DNA of 53,766 bases from an uncultured bacterium (GTDB lineage Bacteria > Cyanobacteriota > Vampirovibrionia > Gastranaerophilales > Gastranaerophilaceae). The position numbers and the translations under genes were made by a program. The notes beneath the pieces are model-generated. The model did not search any database and had not been told where the DNA came from. It saw only the letters and a list, made by a program, of their open reading frames with translations. Of this stretch, positions 7,971 through 16,322 are shown one piece after another. Each line of letters begins with the position of its first letter. Positions within the stretch are counted from its first letter, which is position 1. The stretch covers positions 1 through 53,766 of the forward strand of contig CADCNV010000003.1 of NCBI GenBank assembly GCA_902802825.1. Reading direction: 5' to 3'.

Positions 7971-10103
7971 ATGTTTTGTAATAATATAGAAAAACATAAT
8001 AAAAAAGCATTTACGCTTGCAGAATTAATGGTAATTATGTCTGTAATGGCGGTTATAATGGCTGCTGTTGCACCTATTTTTACATCTCGCTATACAAATG
8101 TTTCTTTGGATAATGTTTGGGAGCAAGTTCCGGCAAGTAATTCTAACGACATCTTTGCAGATGCTCCTGTGCGCGCAATGAGTCAGCAGATTATAATTGG
8201 CAGTACTCCTGCTGATTTAGAGGATATAAGAACTACTTTTGAACCGTACTCGAAGCTGATTATTCATTCTACGAATCAGGTTGATGGCAACAAGTTTCAA
8301 AAACAGATTGACTTTAGACGTGGCGGGGAAAAGGTAGGTTACTTATTTGCCGCAAATTCAAATTTACTGCTTGGAGGGAATTATAATAGTGTAAGTTTTA
8401 CATATAGGCCCTCTAATTTAGATAATATTACTGCAATGAATATTGGTACAGGTGCAGCCGGGAATACTGCGTTCGGAAGATATGCTCTTGATTCTTTGAC
8501 AACAGGTATGTATAATTCGGCTTTGGGTTATTCTGCGTTAAGTGGTTTAAAAGCAGGGAATGCAAATACTGCTGTCGGAGTGCAAGCAGGTTCAAATCTT
8601 ACTCAAGGCAACGGGAATGTATTTGTCGGTTATAATTCATATAATAGCAATGATGGTGAATATAATACAATTATAGGCAACAATTCGGCGGGACGTTCTT
8701 CTGTCAGTAAAAGAGTAACTGCAATAGGAAATGAGGTTAATGTAAAAGGTGAGGATAACGTTGCCGTCGGTAATAAATCAAATGCAGGAGGATATTTTAA
8801 CACTGCTGTTGGTTATGGAGCTTTAGCGTCTGAAAATCCTGATTCTGATACTTACGGGAGTTTTAAATATAATACGGCAGTTGGTTATAATTCTTGTTCC
8901 GGTATCGGTCGTCAGGCAAAAAATATTACATGTATTGGCGGTAGCGGTGTTGATCCTGCAATGAGCGGCACTGCTAAAAACTTTTTTACTGAAGATAGTG
9001 ACACTCCAAGGGTTTTAATTGGTAAATCCGCATCTAAGTTTTCAAGTGCTGCGACTTTAGAAGTGCATAATGCCTCAGGGAATAGCAGTTATTATCCGTA
9101 CCCGGGTTCTTCATACGGGCTTGGAAATGCATCAGTCATAGTTAATGGAAACTTAGTTGTTCGAGGTCAAACCTATATGGTTGGGCGTTCTCCGTACCCG
9201 ATTGCCCCGGGATCAGATAGTAATGTTTATGCAAATACTGTTTCTTTGATGGGTTACAGATTGTATAAAGAATCTCCTTCTTCTCACAAACCTTTGATTG
9301 GCATGGATGGTTCTGATTATTCACAACGTGTTGATCATGAAAATTCAAGTTCAAATCAGAGGTATTTACACCAAAAATATAATGCAAGGGAGCACTGTAT
9401 ATGTGCCTATTCTTGTGGAAATTCTTCTGCTGATTCTGAAGGCAGAAGAACATATAATTGGTCTTATTTGGCATTTAATAAATATGCACAACTTTTTTCG
9501 AATCTTTTGGACGGATATGATTATTATTGGGGACCTTCCCCGCATAGTTGCGGTTCAAATTACAGTAATCAAAGTGATGAAGCAAATAATATTGAACTTG
9601 ACAGAGCTCGTAATTTAGTTAAAAGTGCATCTAATGTTGATTATAGTGGAGATGTGGATTCTTTTTCAGGAGGTTCTTGCTGTCCTATTCTCACGCCAAC
9701 TGGATACAGACGTTCAGATACAATATCAAGTGATTTACGTCTAAAAGATGTAGATTCTCCATTTGAAAATGGTCTTAAAGATTTATTAAAATTAAAAATT
9801 TATAATTATACATTTAAGTCTGATAAGACAAAAACTCCTTATGTAGGGGTAATTGCTCAGGATTTGAAACAGGTGTTCCCTGATTCTGTTTCTAAAGATG
9901 AGAATGGATATTATAAAATTCGCAAGGAAGATATGTTTTATGCGGCAATTAATTCAGTAAAAGAATTATATAAGGAATTATTAAATCTAACTAAACGTCT
10001 TGAAAACGATATTCTGAGAATAGTTGCTCTTAAAAATGAAAATTCCAGATTAAAGCAAAAACTCGTTGAAATTTCAAAAGAATTGGATAAATTTGAAAAA
10101 TAA
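7971..10103 (+). CDS. Prepilin-type protein with YadA-like head repeats and C-terminal S74 chaperone domain (copy 2)
   Basis: 710 residues with the same plan as the gene 6 nt upstream, and probably cotranscribed with it. The prepilin leader is cut at Ala13|Phe14 (KKAFTLAEL, Glu18 at +5), followed by the hydrophobic helix to about residue 37. Head repeats occupy about 155-325 (NTAFGRYAL, NTAVGVQAG, NTAVGYGAL, NTAVGYNSC). Cys309 and Cys321 flank the last repeat. LEVHN is at 363-367 and NLVVRG at 394-399. A variable segment (about 400-585), richer in Cys, Tyr and Ser than in the paralogues, is unique to this copy. The S74 domain starts at SDLRLK (Ser587/Lys592), has YVGVIAQDLKQVFP, and ends in a heptad coiled coil. 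AAGGAAG 7956-7962 serves as ribosome-binding site. Surface adhesion is a guess; the architecture is directly visible. Confidence 0.85.
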   Translation: MFCNNIEKHNKKAFTLAELMVIMSVMAVIMAAVAPIFTSRYTNVSLDNVWEQVPASNSNDIFADAPVRAMSQQIIIGSTPADLEDIRTTFEPYSKLIIHSTNQVDGNKFQKQIDFRRGGEKVGYLFAANSNLLLGGNYNSVSFTYRPSNLDNITAMNIGTGAAGNTAFGRYALDSLTTGMYNSALGYSALSGLKAGNANTAVGVQAGSNLTQGNGNVFVGYNSYNSNDGEYNTIIGNNSAGRSSVSKRVTAIGNEVNVKGEDNVAVGNKSNAGGYFNTAVGYGALASENPDSDTYGSFKYNTAVGYNSCSGIGRQAKNITCIGGSGVDPAMSGTAKNFFTEDSDTPRVLIGKSASKFSSAATLEVHNASGNSSYYPYPGSSYGLGNASVIVNGNLVVRGQTYMVGRSPYPIAPGSDSNVYANTVSLMGYRLYKESPSSHKPLIGMDGSDYSQRVDHENSSSNQRYLHQKYNAREHCICAYSCGNSSADSEGRRTYNWSYLAFNKYAQLFSNLLDGYDYYWGPSPHSCGSNYSNQSDEANNIELDRARNLVKSASNVDYSGDVDSFSGGSCCPILTPTGYRRSDTISSDLRLKDVDSPFENGLKDLLKLKIYNYTFKSDKTKTPYVGVIAQDLKQVFPDSVSKDENGYYKIRKEDMFYAAINSVKELYKELLNLTKRLENDILRIVALKNENSRLKQKLVEISKELDKFEK

Positions 10104-10131
10104 AAGGCGGGGAATGATTCCACGCCTTTTT
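10102..10131. terminator. Bidirectional intrinsic terminator between copy 2 and metK
   Basis: AAAAGGCG at 10102-10109 pairs with CGCCTTTT at 10123-10130, with an inner GGAAT/ATTCC stem. There are A and T runs on the two sides, so it can serve both convergent genes. Confidence 0.8.
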
Positions 10132-10155
10132 AAATTATTATTTGATAAATATTAT

Positions 10156-11430
10156 TTACGCGCAGCCACAACCACAAGTTGAAGCTTTTTCTCTTAACTC
10201 ATTTGCTTTATCAGTATGCTCCCAAGGAACATCAATGTCAGTTCGACCCATATGACCATATGCGGCAAGCAATTGATAGAATTTGCCGCCATTTTTTGAT
10301 GGCAAGTTTCTTAAATCAAATTTATTGATAATTCCTGCCGGAGTTAAATCAAAAGTTTTTGAAACGATTTGTGCCAATTCTTCGTCAGATATTTTACCTG
10401 TTCCAAAAGTATCAACCATAATTGATAATGGTTCTGCTACGCCGATTGCATAAGCCAATTCAATTTCACATTTGTCAGCTAAGCCGGATGCTACAATATT
10501 TTTTGCAACATATCTTGATGCATAAGCTGCTGAACGGTCAACTTTCGTTGGATCTTTTCCTGAAAATGCTCCGCCGCCGTGACGAGAATAACCACCGTAA
10601 GTGTCAACAATAATTTTTCTTCCTGTTAATCCGGAATCCCCTTGAGGACCACCTATAACGAATCTACCTGATGGGTTGATAAGAATGATTGTTTTTTCAT
10701 CCGGTTTAATTTCACAAGATTCAAAAACGTGGTCAATAACTAATTTTTTTAAATCGTTTGAAATTATTTTCTGAACAGCTTTGTTATCTGAAACCCCATT
10801 AATTTCAGGATTATGCTGAGTAGATAATAAAATAGTGTGAATTCTTGATGGCTTCCCGTCAACATACTCAACTGTTACCTGAGATTTGCCGTCAGGTCTT
10901 AAATAATCTATTAACCCTGATTTTCTTATCTGTGTAAGTCGGTATGAGAGTTTGTGTGCAAGACTTATAGGCAGCGGCATAAGTTCTGGTGTCTCATTGC
11001 AGGCATATCCAAACATTATACCTTGATCTCCCGCACCAATTTCTTCTGTTTCGGTTGTTGAAGTATCTGAATTATCAGAACGTGATTCAAGTGCCTTATT
11101 AACTCCGTTACCTATGTCAGTTGATTGTTCATCAATACTGGTTATAACTGCACATGTATCAGCATCAAATCCGCCTGAGCATGCTCCTGTATATCCGATA
11201 TTTCTAATTGTATTTCTCACTACCTGTGGAATATCAACATAGCAATCGGCTGTTATTTCTCCGCAAATTAGTGCCATACCTGTTGTTACAGTTGTTTCAG
11301 CTGCAACTCTTGAATTCCTGTCTTTTGATAAAAATTCATCTAAAATAGCATCTGATATTTGGTCGCAAACCTTGTCAGGATGTCCTTCTGTAACTGATTC
11401 TGAGGTAAATAAAAAGTTTTTCTTGTTCAT
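10156..11430 (-). CDS. metK: S-adenosylmethionine synthetase
   Basis: This enzyme condenses ATP and methionine to SAM in the cytoplasm. Family motifs are [16 protein letters not shown] near the N-terminus, [12 protein letters not shown], and the P-loop-like [19 protein letters not shown]. The length of 424 residues is slightly above the usual 380-400, partly because of an internal stretch around [13 protein letters not shown] and partly because of an unusual C-terminal tail ending STCGCGCA with three cysteines. The start ATG 11430 has AAGGAG (11443-11438) at good spacing. The leader can fold into a pseudoknot that pairs with that same ribosome-binding site. It lies downstream of the third prepilin/S74 gene but has its own promoter. 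Confidence 0.97.
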   Translation of the reverse strand: MNKKNFLFTSESVTEGHPDKVCDQISDAILDEFLSKDRNSRVAAETTVTTGMALICGEITADCYVDIPQVVRNTIRNIGYTGACSGGFDADTCAVITSIDEQSTDIGNGVNKALESRSDNSDTSTTETEEIGAGDQGIMFGYACNETPELMPLPISLAHKLSYRLTQIRKSGLIDYLRPDGKSQVTVEYVDGKPSRIHTILLSTQHNPEINGVSDNKAVQKIISNDLKKLVIDHVFESCEIKPDEKTIILINPSGRFVIGGPQGDSGLTGRKIIVDTYGGYSRHGGGAFSGKDPTKVDRSAAYASRYVAKNIVASGLADKCEIELAYAIGVAEPLSIMVDTFGTGKISDEELAQIVSKTFDLTPAGIINKFDLRNLPSKNGGKFYQLLAAYGHMGRTDIDVPWEHTDKANELREKASTCGCGCA

Positions 11431-11437
11431 TTTAATT

Positions 11438-11490
11438 CTCCTTAATTTTTATTCTTCGGCCGGTAAGGTTTTTAATTCCGACCCGGCACT
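11438..11490 (-). promoter_or_regulatory. Candidate H-type pseudoknot in the metK leader (possible SAM-responsive element)
   Basis: In the transcript, GCCGG (11487-11483) can pair with CCGGC (11463-11459). The loop segment CCTTA (11468-11464), directly 5' of that closing strand, can pair with UAAGG (11444-11440), which overlaps the AAGGAG ribosome-binding site. This gives a compact H-type pseudoknot with two loops of 14 nt each. The arrangement resembles translational SAM riboswitches of the SAM-II kind, but I do not recognise the conserved SAM-II, SAM-III or SAM/SAH sequence motifs. The ligand is therefore inference from the downstream gene. Confidence 0.4.
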
Positions 11491-11504
11491 GTACTATTTT
11501 TAAT

Positions 11505-11533
11505 AGTGTAATCTAAACCCTTATTTTTTTCAA
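11505..11533 (-). promoter_or_regulatory. metK promoter (TTGAAA-17-TACACT)
   Basis: On the minus strand TTGAAA is at 11533-11528 and TACACT at 11510-11505, with a 17-nt spacer. The predicted start near 11498 leaves a leader of about 65-70 nt, almost all of which is the candidate pseudoknot. An ACTATT/AATAGT hairpin overlaps the -10 and start region. Confidence 0.5.
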
Positions 11534-11591
11534 ATAAATTAAAGAGAATACGAAGAATTATTAATAAAAGAGAATAAAAATAAATATTTAT

Positions 11592-13370
11592 TTATTTTTT
11601 TAAAGCATTTATTCTTGCAGATAGCGAATCGATTTCAGCTTGCAGCTTTTTATTTTCTTTTTCCATTTTATTTATATTTTGTTCTAATTTTTCGGTTTCT
11701 TTGTATAAATTTGCAATTTTTGAATGAATTTCTTTAATTGCATTTATGGCAGCATAAAATATCTCTTCAAGTTTTATTTTCAGAAAACCGTCACTTCCTT
11801 TTGACACAGAGTTCGGAAATATTTTTTGCAAATCCTGTGCGATTACGCCAACGTGAGGTGTTATATCTTTATCATCTTTGAATACATAATTAAATACTTT
11901 AAGTTGTTTTATTTTTTCAAGTCCTAAATTATTTCTTGATTTTATATTTTTTAATCTTCTGTCACTTGTAATAGGGGCAAGTGTTGCACAATTACCTGAA
12001 TTAGAAAAATCATATGTTACCTGATTTTGAGCGCATTTTTCATCCAAGGTGGTTCCAAATATATTACTTTCGTTGTAGTAAAATGGGTGCAAAACATCAC
12101 CTATTGTGAAAAATGTTTTGCCACGGACAATAAGATTACCATTGATAATAGTTGTTGCGTTAGAAACGATGGAAGGATTGTTTATAAGGTATGAGTTACC
12201 TGTGCCTATAGAATTATGTATTTCCAAAACTGCATCGCCCCCGTAATTGCCTGCAAATTCCCAATTATCAGAGAGTTTTGAATTCACTTTTTTTAAGTTC
12301 GGGTTTGAACCAATATATGTTCTTGGGGTCGTATCATCCGGTTTAATACCCAGTTCTGTATATACGGGTGAATCAGATGCAGGACCGGAATTAGCTCCGA
12401 TACATGTAATATTTGATTGTGTGGTTACGCCAAAACAAGAATTATAACCTATTGCAGTATTATAATTCCCTGTTGTTAAATTCTTCAGTGAGTGCGCGCC
12501 TATAGCAACATTATATTCCCCTGATGTAATACTCCCAAGTGCTCCGTAACCTAAAGCAACATCATATCGATAACCATCAGTATCTGCGACTGCCTGATTC
12601 CCCGTAAATGCACCTGCAAAAGTATTATAATTTCCCAGCGCTGCTTGTGAATTGTAGCCAATAAGAGTATTTAATGACATTTTTGCATTACTGCCTGCAT
12701 TGTATCCAATCATGGTGTTTCCGTTTCCGGTTTGATTTTCATTCCCTGCTTTGGATCCAATGTATGTATTATCTTTCCCCTGGTGAGTAATTGTATAAGT
12801 ATCGCTGCCAAAAGCCGTATTGTTATCCGGTTTTTCTTCAACATTACCTCTGTCCATAATGTCGTTCATTGAATTAAAGCCGAATACCACATTGCCGGTA
12901 GGATAAGTGATTTCAGAGATCTTATTTTTTAGCCCGGGAAAATTTTTACCAAAGAGTAAATTATAATTATCTGCAAGAAACGTAGCCGCAAGTTGTCCGG
13001 GATCCTCGTAAATAGACCGTCCAAAACGGAGCTGCAATTGTCGCTGGATAATGCTGTTTGATATAAATCCTGAACGCACGACAAGTTTTGACACAGGAGT
13101 AAACGAGGATCGAACATCTGCATCAGAATCCGGTTCCGTACCTATGTATATGCCACCCAAATAATTGTTAGTAATTGGCTTATAATATGTATCCATAGGA
13201 CCTGCCATGTAGTTTCTGCTTGACCATTTCCACATTTCTTGCTTTGTAGCAGAGCTTCTTTGGCGTTTTGTAATAAGTGGGGCACATGCTGCAAACAAAA
13301 TTGTTAGCACAAGAAGAACAATCATAACTTCTGCAAGTGTAAAACCTTTGCGATTTTTTGAAATGTTCAT
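11592..13370 (-). CDS. Prepilin-type protein with YadA-like head repeats and C-terminal S74 chaperone domain (copy 3)
   Basis: 592 residues from ATG 13370 (MNISKNRKGFTLAEV), which has GGGAG 5 nt upstream; the frame is open up to 13466 but the extra residues do not fit a prepilin leader. The cleavage site is canonical Gly9|Phe10 with Glu14. Head repeats span about 155-325 (NTYIGSKAG, NTMIGYNAG, YNTAIGYNSC). Cys312/Cys323, LEIHN (382-386) and NLIVRG (412-417) match copies 1 and 2. A short Cys-containing segment leads into the S74 domain at SDRRLK (Ser469/Lys474) with HVGVIAQDLQKIFP, and the protein ends in a strong coiled coil. The promoter TTGAAA-17-TATAAT is at 13429-13401. It is a paralogue of the two plus-strand genes across metK. 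Export and surface display are inferred. Confidence 0.85.
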   Translation of the reverse strand: MNISKNRKGFTLAEVMIVLLVLTILFAACAPLITKRQRSSATKQEMWKWSSRNYMAGPMDTYYKPITNNYLGGIYIGTEPDSDADVRSSFTPVSKLVVRSGFISNSIIQRQLQLRFGRSIYEDPGQLAATFLADNYNLLFGKNFPGLKNKISEITYPTGNVVFGFNSMNDIMDRGNVEEKPDNNTAFGSDTYTITHQGKDNTYIGSKAGNENQTGNGNTMIGYNAGSNAKMSLNTLIGYNSQAALGNYNTFAGAFTGNQAVADTDGYRYDVALGYGALGSITSGEYNVAIGAHSLKNLTTGNYNTAIGYNSCFGVTTQSNITCIGANSGPASDSPVYTELGIKPDDTTPRTYIGSNPNLKKVNSKLSDNWEFAGNYGGDAVLEIHNSIGTGNSYLINNPSIVSNATTIINGNLIVRGKTFFTIGDVLHPFYYNESNIFGTTLDEKCAQNQVTYDFSNSGNCATLAPITSDRRLKNIKSRNNLGLEKIKQLKVFNYVFKDDKDITPHVGVIAQDLQKIFPNSVSKGSDGFLKIKLEEIFYAAINAIKEIHSKIANLYKETEKLEQNINKMEKENKKLQAEIDSLSARINALKK

Positions 13371-13400
13371 CCTTACTCCCATATCCTCCATAATATAATA

Positions 13401-13429
13401 ATTATACCATATTTGTCTTGTTATTTCAA
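13401..13429 (-). promoter_or_regulatory. Promoter of prepilin/S74 copy 3 (TTGAAA-17-TATAAT)
   Basis: On the minus strand TTGAAA is at 13429-13424, followed by a 17-nt spacer and an extended -10, TGG TATAAT (TATAAT at 13406-13401). It is one of the best promoters in the window. It lies about 30 bp before the chosen ATG, which argues against the longer frame opening at 13466. Confidence 0.65.
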
Positions 13430-13510
13430 TTATTACAATATTTTGTTTACAATGTTTAAATCGCATTTTTGTGATAAAATTTTTTCATAGAATATTTAAG
13501 AGGATTTGTT

Positions 13511-16150
13511 ATGACTATAAAAGTTGAAGATTTACCTACCGTTTATAATGCAAAAGAAACAGAAGAAAGTATATATAAGTTTTGGGAAGAGAATGAAATG
13601 TTTAAGGCAGATGCAAAAAGCCAAAAGCTGCCTTATTCTATTGTTATACCCCCTCCTAATGTTACCGGTGTTCTTCACATGGGGCATGCATTAGATGAAA
13701 CATTGCAGGATATATTAATCCGTTATCACAGAATGTCCGGTTACGAAGCGCTTTGGATTCCGGGAACTGATCATGCAGGTTTAGCAACGCAAAACGTAGT
13801 TGAAAAACAGCTTGCAAAAGAGGGCTTAACTCGTCATGATTTAGGGCGTGAAAAATTTCTTGAAAAAACCTGGGAATGGACAAAAGAACACAAGAGTACA
13901 ATTTTAGATCAGATGAAAAGACTCGGTGCTTCTTTTGACCGTTCAAGAGAGAGATTTACATTTGATGAAGGTTGCAGTGAAGCTGTTAAAGAGGTCTTTT
14001 GCACATTATACAATAAAGGATTGATATACAAAGGCGCTTATATTGTAAACTGGTGCCCGCGCTGTCAGTCTGCTATTTCTGATATAGAAACAGAATACGA
14101 AACAGAGCAGGGACATCTTTGGGAGATTTCGTATCCTTTGAAAAATGAATCAGGTGCAATTATTGTAGCGACAACAAGACCTGAAACGATATTTGGGGAT
14201 GTTGCAATAGCTGTTCATCCTGATGATCACAAATATTCTGAACTTGTTGGTAAAACTGTTGTTGTTCCTCTTTCGGGAAGAGAAATACCTATCATTGCGG
14301 ATGAATATGTAGATAAAGAATTCGGAACCGGTGCGGTTAAGATTACTCCTGCTCATGATCCTAATGATTATGAAGTTGGTAAACGTCACGGGCTTAATCC
14401 GATATGGGTAATTGATGAAGAAGGTAAAATGAAGCCATGCGGGGAGGTCCCTCAAAAATATCATGGGATGGACAGATATGAAGCAAGAAAAGCTATTATT
14501 GGGGATTTGCAATATCAGAATTTCCTGCTTAGAACAAGAGATCATGAACACAATGTTGGAAAGTGTCAGCGTTGTAATACAACAATTGAACCACTTTTGT
14601 CAGAACAGTGGTTTGTAAAGATGGAACCATTGGCAAAAGAAGCTATAGCCGCTGTAAAAGACGGAAGAATAAAGTTTATTCCTGAACGTTGGGAAAAGAA
14701 TTATCTTGGATGGATGGAAAATATCAGAGATTGGTGTATATCTCGTCAAATTTGGTGGGGACATCAAATTCCTGCATATTATCACAAAACGACAGGCGAA
14801 ATGGTTGTGGCAAAGGAAAATCCTGATCCTCAAAACTATATTCAGGAATCTGACTGCTTAGATACTTGGTTTTCATCGGGGTTATGGCCATTTTCAACAA
14901 TGGGATTCCCTAATTCCGAAACTGATGATTTTAAAAAATTCTATCCGACTTCTGTACTTGTAACAGGTTTCGATATAATATTTTTCTGGGTTGCAAGAAT
15001 GATTACAATGGGGCTTGAATTTACAGGTAAAGCACCATTTTCTACCGTTTATATTCATGGCTTGATTCGAGATGAAAAAGGGCAAAAGATGTCAAAATCA
15101 AAGGGTAACACTATTGATCCTGTTGTTATTATTGATAAATATGGCTGTGATGCTTTAAGATTTACTATGACATCATTGTGTACTTATGGCGGTCAAGATA
15201 TAAAAATAAGTGATGAAAGATTTGAGTATGGCAGAAATTTTGCCAATAAAATCTGGAACGCATCAAGATTTGTTCTGATGAATCTTGATGGAGTCGATGA
15301 TAATGAAATTGATTTCAGCAGTTTGACTATTGCAGATAAGTGGATTTTAGATAAATTAAATAGTGTAGCAAAAGAAGTCAATGATGATATTAAATCATAC
15401 AGAATTGGCGAAACGGCTCATGTTCTCTATGATTTCTTCTGGAATTCATATTGTGACTGGTATGTTGAAATTGCTAAAATTCAGCTTCAGGATAATACCT
15501 TAAAACTAAATACTCAAAGAGTTTTAAGATATGTTCTTGATATGTCATTGAGATTATTACACCCAATAATGCCGCATATTACAGAAAAAGTTTGGCAATT
15601 AATACCTCAAAAGACGGATACAAAAGCTATTATGCTTGCAAAATTCCCTATTTTCAGTGAAAACTTAGTATTTTCAAAAGAGTCAAAGGAAATGGAGCTT
15701 GTATTTGAAACAATTTCATCCCTAAGAAATGTACGCCAAAGCTTTAATATTCCTTTATCTCTAAACTTTGATGTAGAAATTCATGCATCAAAAGAAGAAG
15801 AACCTATTTTCAAAGAAATTGAGAGTTATATTAAAAGAATGGCAAAAGTTGGTAATATAACATATTCAAATTCAGATACACAGATTAAAAAGTCTGCAAG
15901 TGCTGTTGTTTCGGCTTCTAAAATTATTATTCCTCTTGAAAATCTAATTGACTTTAATCAGGAAATAGCAAGACAAAATAAAAAACTTGAAAAACTTTCA
16001 GGTGAAAGGAAATCTTTGGAAGGGCGAATTAATAATCCTAAATTTGTGGCAAATGCTCCTGCCGATCTGATAAAACAAACAAAAGAAAGAATTAATGAAA
16101 TTCTTCTTCAAGAAGAATCTATAAAGGGTCTTATAAAATCTTTGTCATAA
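13511..16150 (+). CDS. valS: Valyl-tRNA synthetase
   Basis: Class I aminoacyl-tRNA synthetase charging tRNA-Val, 879 residues, a normal bacterial length. The HIGH-type motif appears in PPPNVTGVLHMGHAL, the editing (CP1) domain contains ATTRPETIFGDVAIAV and GTGAVKITPAHDPNDYEVG, and the KMSKS loop is GQKMSKSKGNTIDP. The C-terminal 60-70 residues form the valyl-type coiled-coil arm (KLEKLSGERKSLEGRI). The start ATG 13511 follows AAGAGGA at good spacing. An intrinsic terminator follows. The only tRNA gene of the window, tRNA-Val(TAC), is its substrate. Confidence 0.98.
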   Translation: MTIKVEDLPTVYNAKETEESIYKFWEENEMFKADAKSQKLPYSIVIPPPNVTGVLHMGHALDETLQDILIRYHRMSGYEALWIPGTDHAGLATQNVVEKQLAKEGLTRHDLGREKFLEKTWEWTKEHKSTILDQMKRLGASFDRSRERFTFDEGCSEAVKEVFCTLYNKGLIYKGAYIVNWCPRCQSAISDIETEYETEQGHLWEISYPLKNESGAIIVATTRPETIFGDVAIAVHPDDHKYSELVGKTVVVPLSGREIPIIADEYVDKEFGTGAVKITPAHDPNDYEVGKRHGLNPIWVIDEEGKMKPCGEVPQKYHGMDRYEARKAIIGDLQYQNFLLRTRDHEHNVGKCQRCNTTIEPLLSEQWFVKMEPLAKEAIAAVKDGRIKFIPERWEKNYLGWMENIRDWCISRQIWWGHQIPAYYHKTTGEMVVAKENPDPQNYIQESDCLDTWFSSGLWPFSTMGFPNSETDDFKKFYPTSVLVTGFDIIFFWVARMITMGLEFTGKAPFSTVYIHGLIRDEKGQKMSKSKGNTIDPVVIIDKYGCDALRFTMTSLCTYGGQDIKISDERFEYGRNFANKIWNASRFVLMNLDGVDDNEIDFSSLTIADKWILDKLNSVAKEVNDDIKSYRIGETAHVLYDFFWNSYCDWYVEIAKIQLQDNTLKLNTQRVLRYVLDMSLRLLHPIMPHITEKVWQLIPQKTDTKAIMLAKFPIFSENLVFSKESKEMELVFETISSLRNVRQSFNIPLSLNFDVEIHASKEEEPIFKEIESYIKRMAKVGNITYSNSDTQIKKSASAVVSASKIIIPLENLIDFNQEIARQNKKLEKLSGERKSLEGRINNPKFVANAPADLIKQTKERINEILLQEESIKGLIKSLS

Positions 16151-16172
16151 TTTATAGTAAAAAATAGTTTAT

Positions 16173-16207
16173 AACCTTGCGCATTTTCTGTGCAAGGTTA
16201 ATTTTTG
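16173..16207 (+). terminator. Intrinsic terminator after valS
   Basis: AACCTTGCGCA (16173-16183) pairs with TGTGCAAGGTT (16189-16199) with one G-U/mismatch position, followed by a T-rich tail (ATTTTTG). Confidence 0.8.
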
Positions 16208-16240
16208 TTTATAAAACTTTACAAGTTTTTGTTACAAACA

Positions 16241-16269
16241 TTTACATATTCATCTAAATTTGCTAGTAT
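16241..16269 (+). promoter_or_regulatory. rpsA promoter (TTTACA-17-TAGTAT)
   Basis: TTTACA at 16241-16246, a 17-nt spacer, and TAGTAT at 16264-16269 with TGC before it. The leader of about 50 nt contains a small GTCAA/TTGAC hairpin (around 16294-16310) just before the GTGGAG ribosome-binding site at 16311-16316. It could matter for autoregulation, but this is not shown. Confidence 0.5.
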
Positions 16270-16322
16270 ATCTGAGTAATATATGATGGTAGTTGTCAAT
16301 TAAATTTGACGTGGAGTTTATT

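Noticed and set aside
11438..11490. Assigning the metK leader to the SAM-II class
   Set aside because: The topology is similar, but the conserved loop sequences of SAM-II (and of SAM-III and SAM/SAH) that I know are missing, so only a candidate element is reported.
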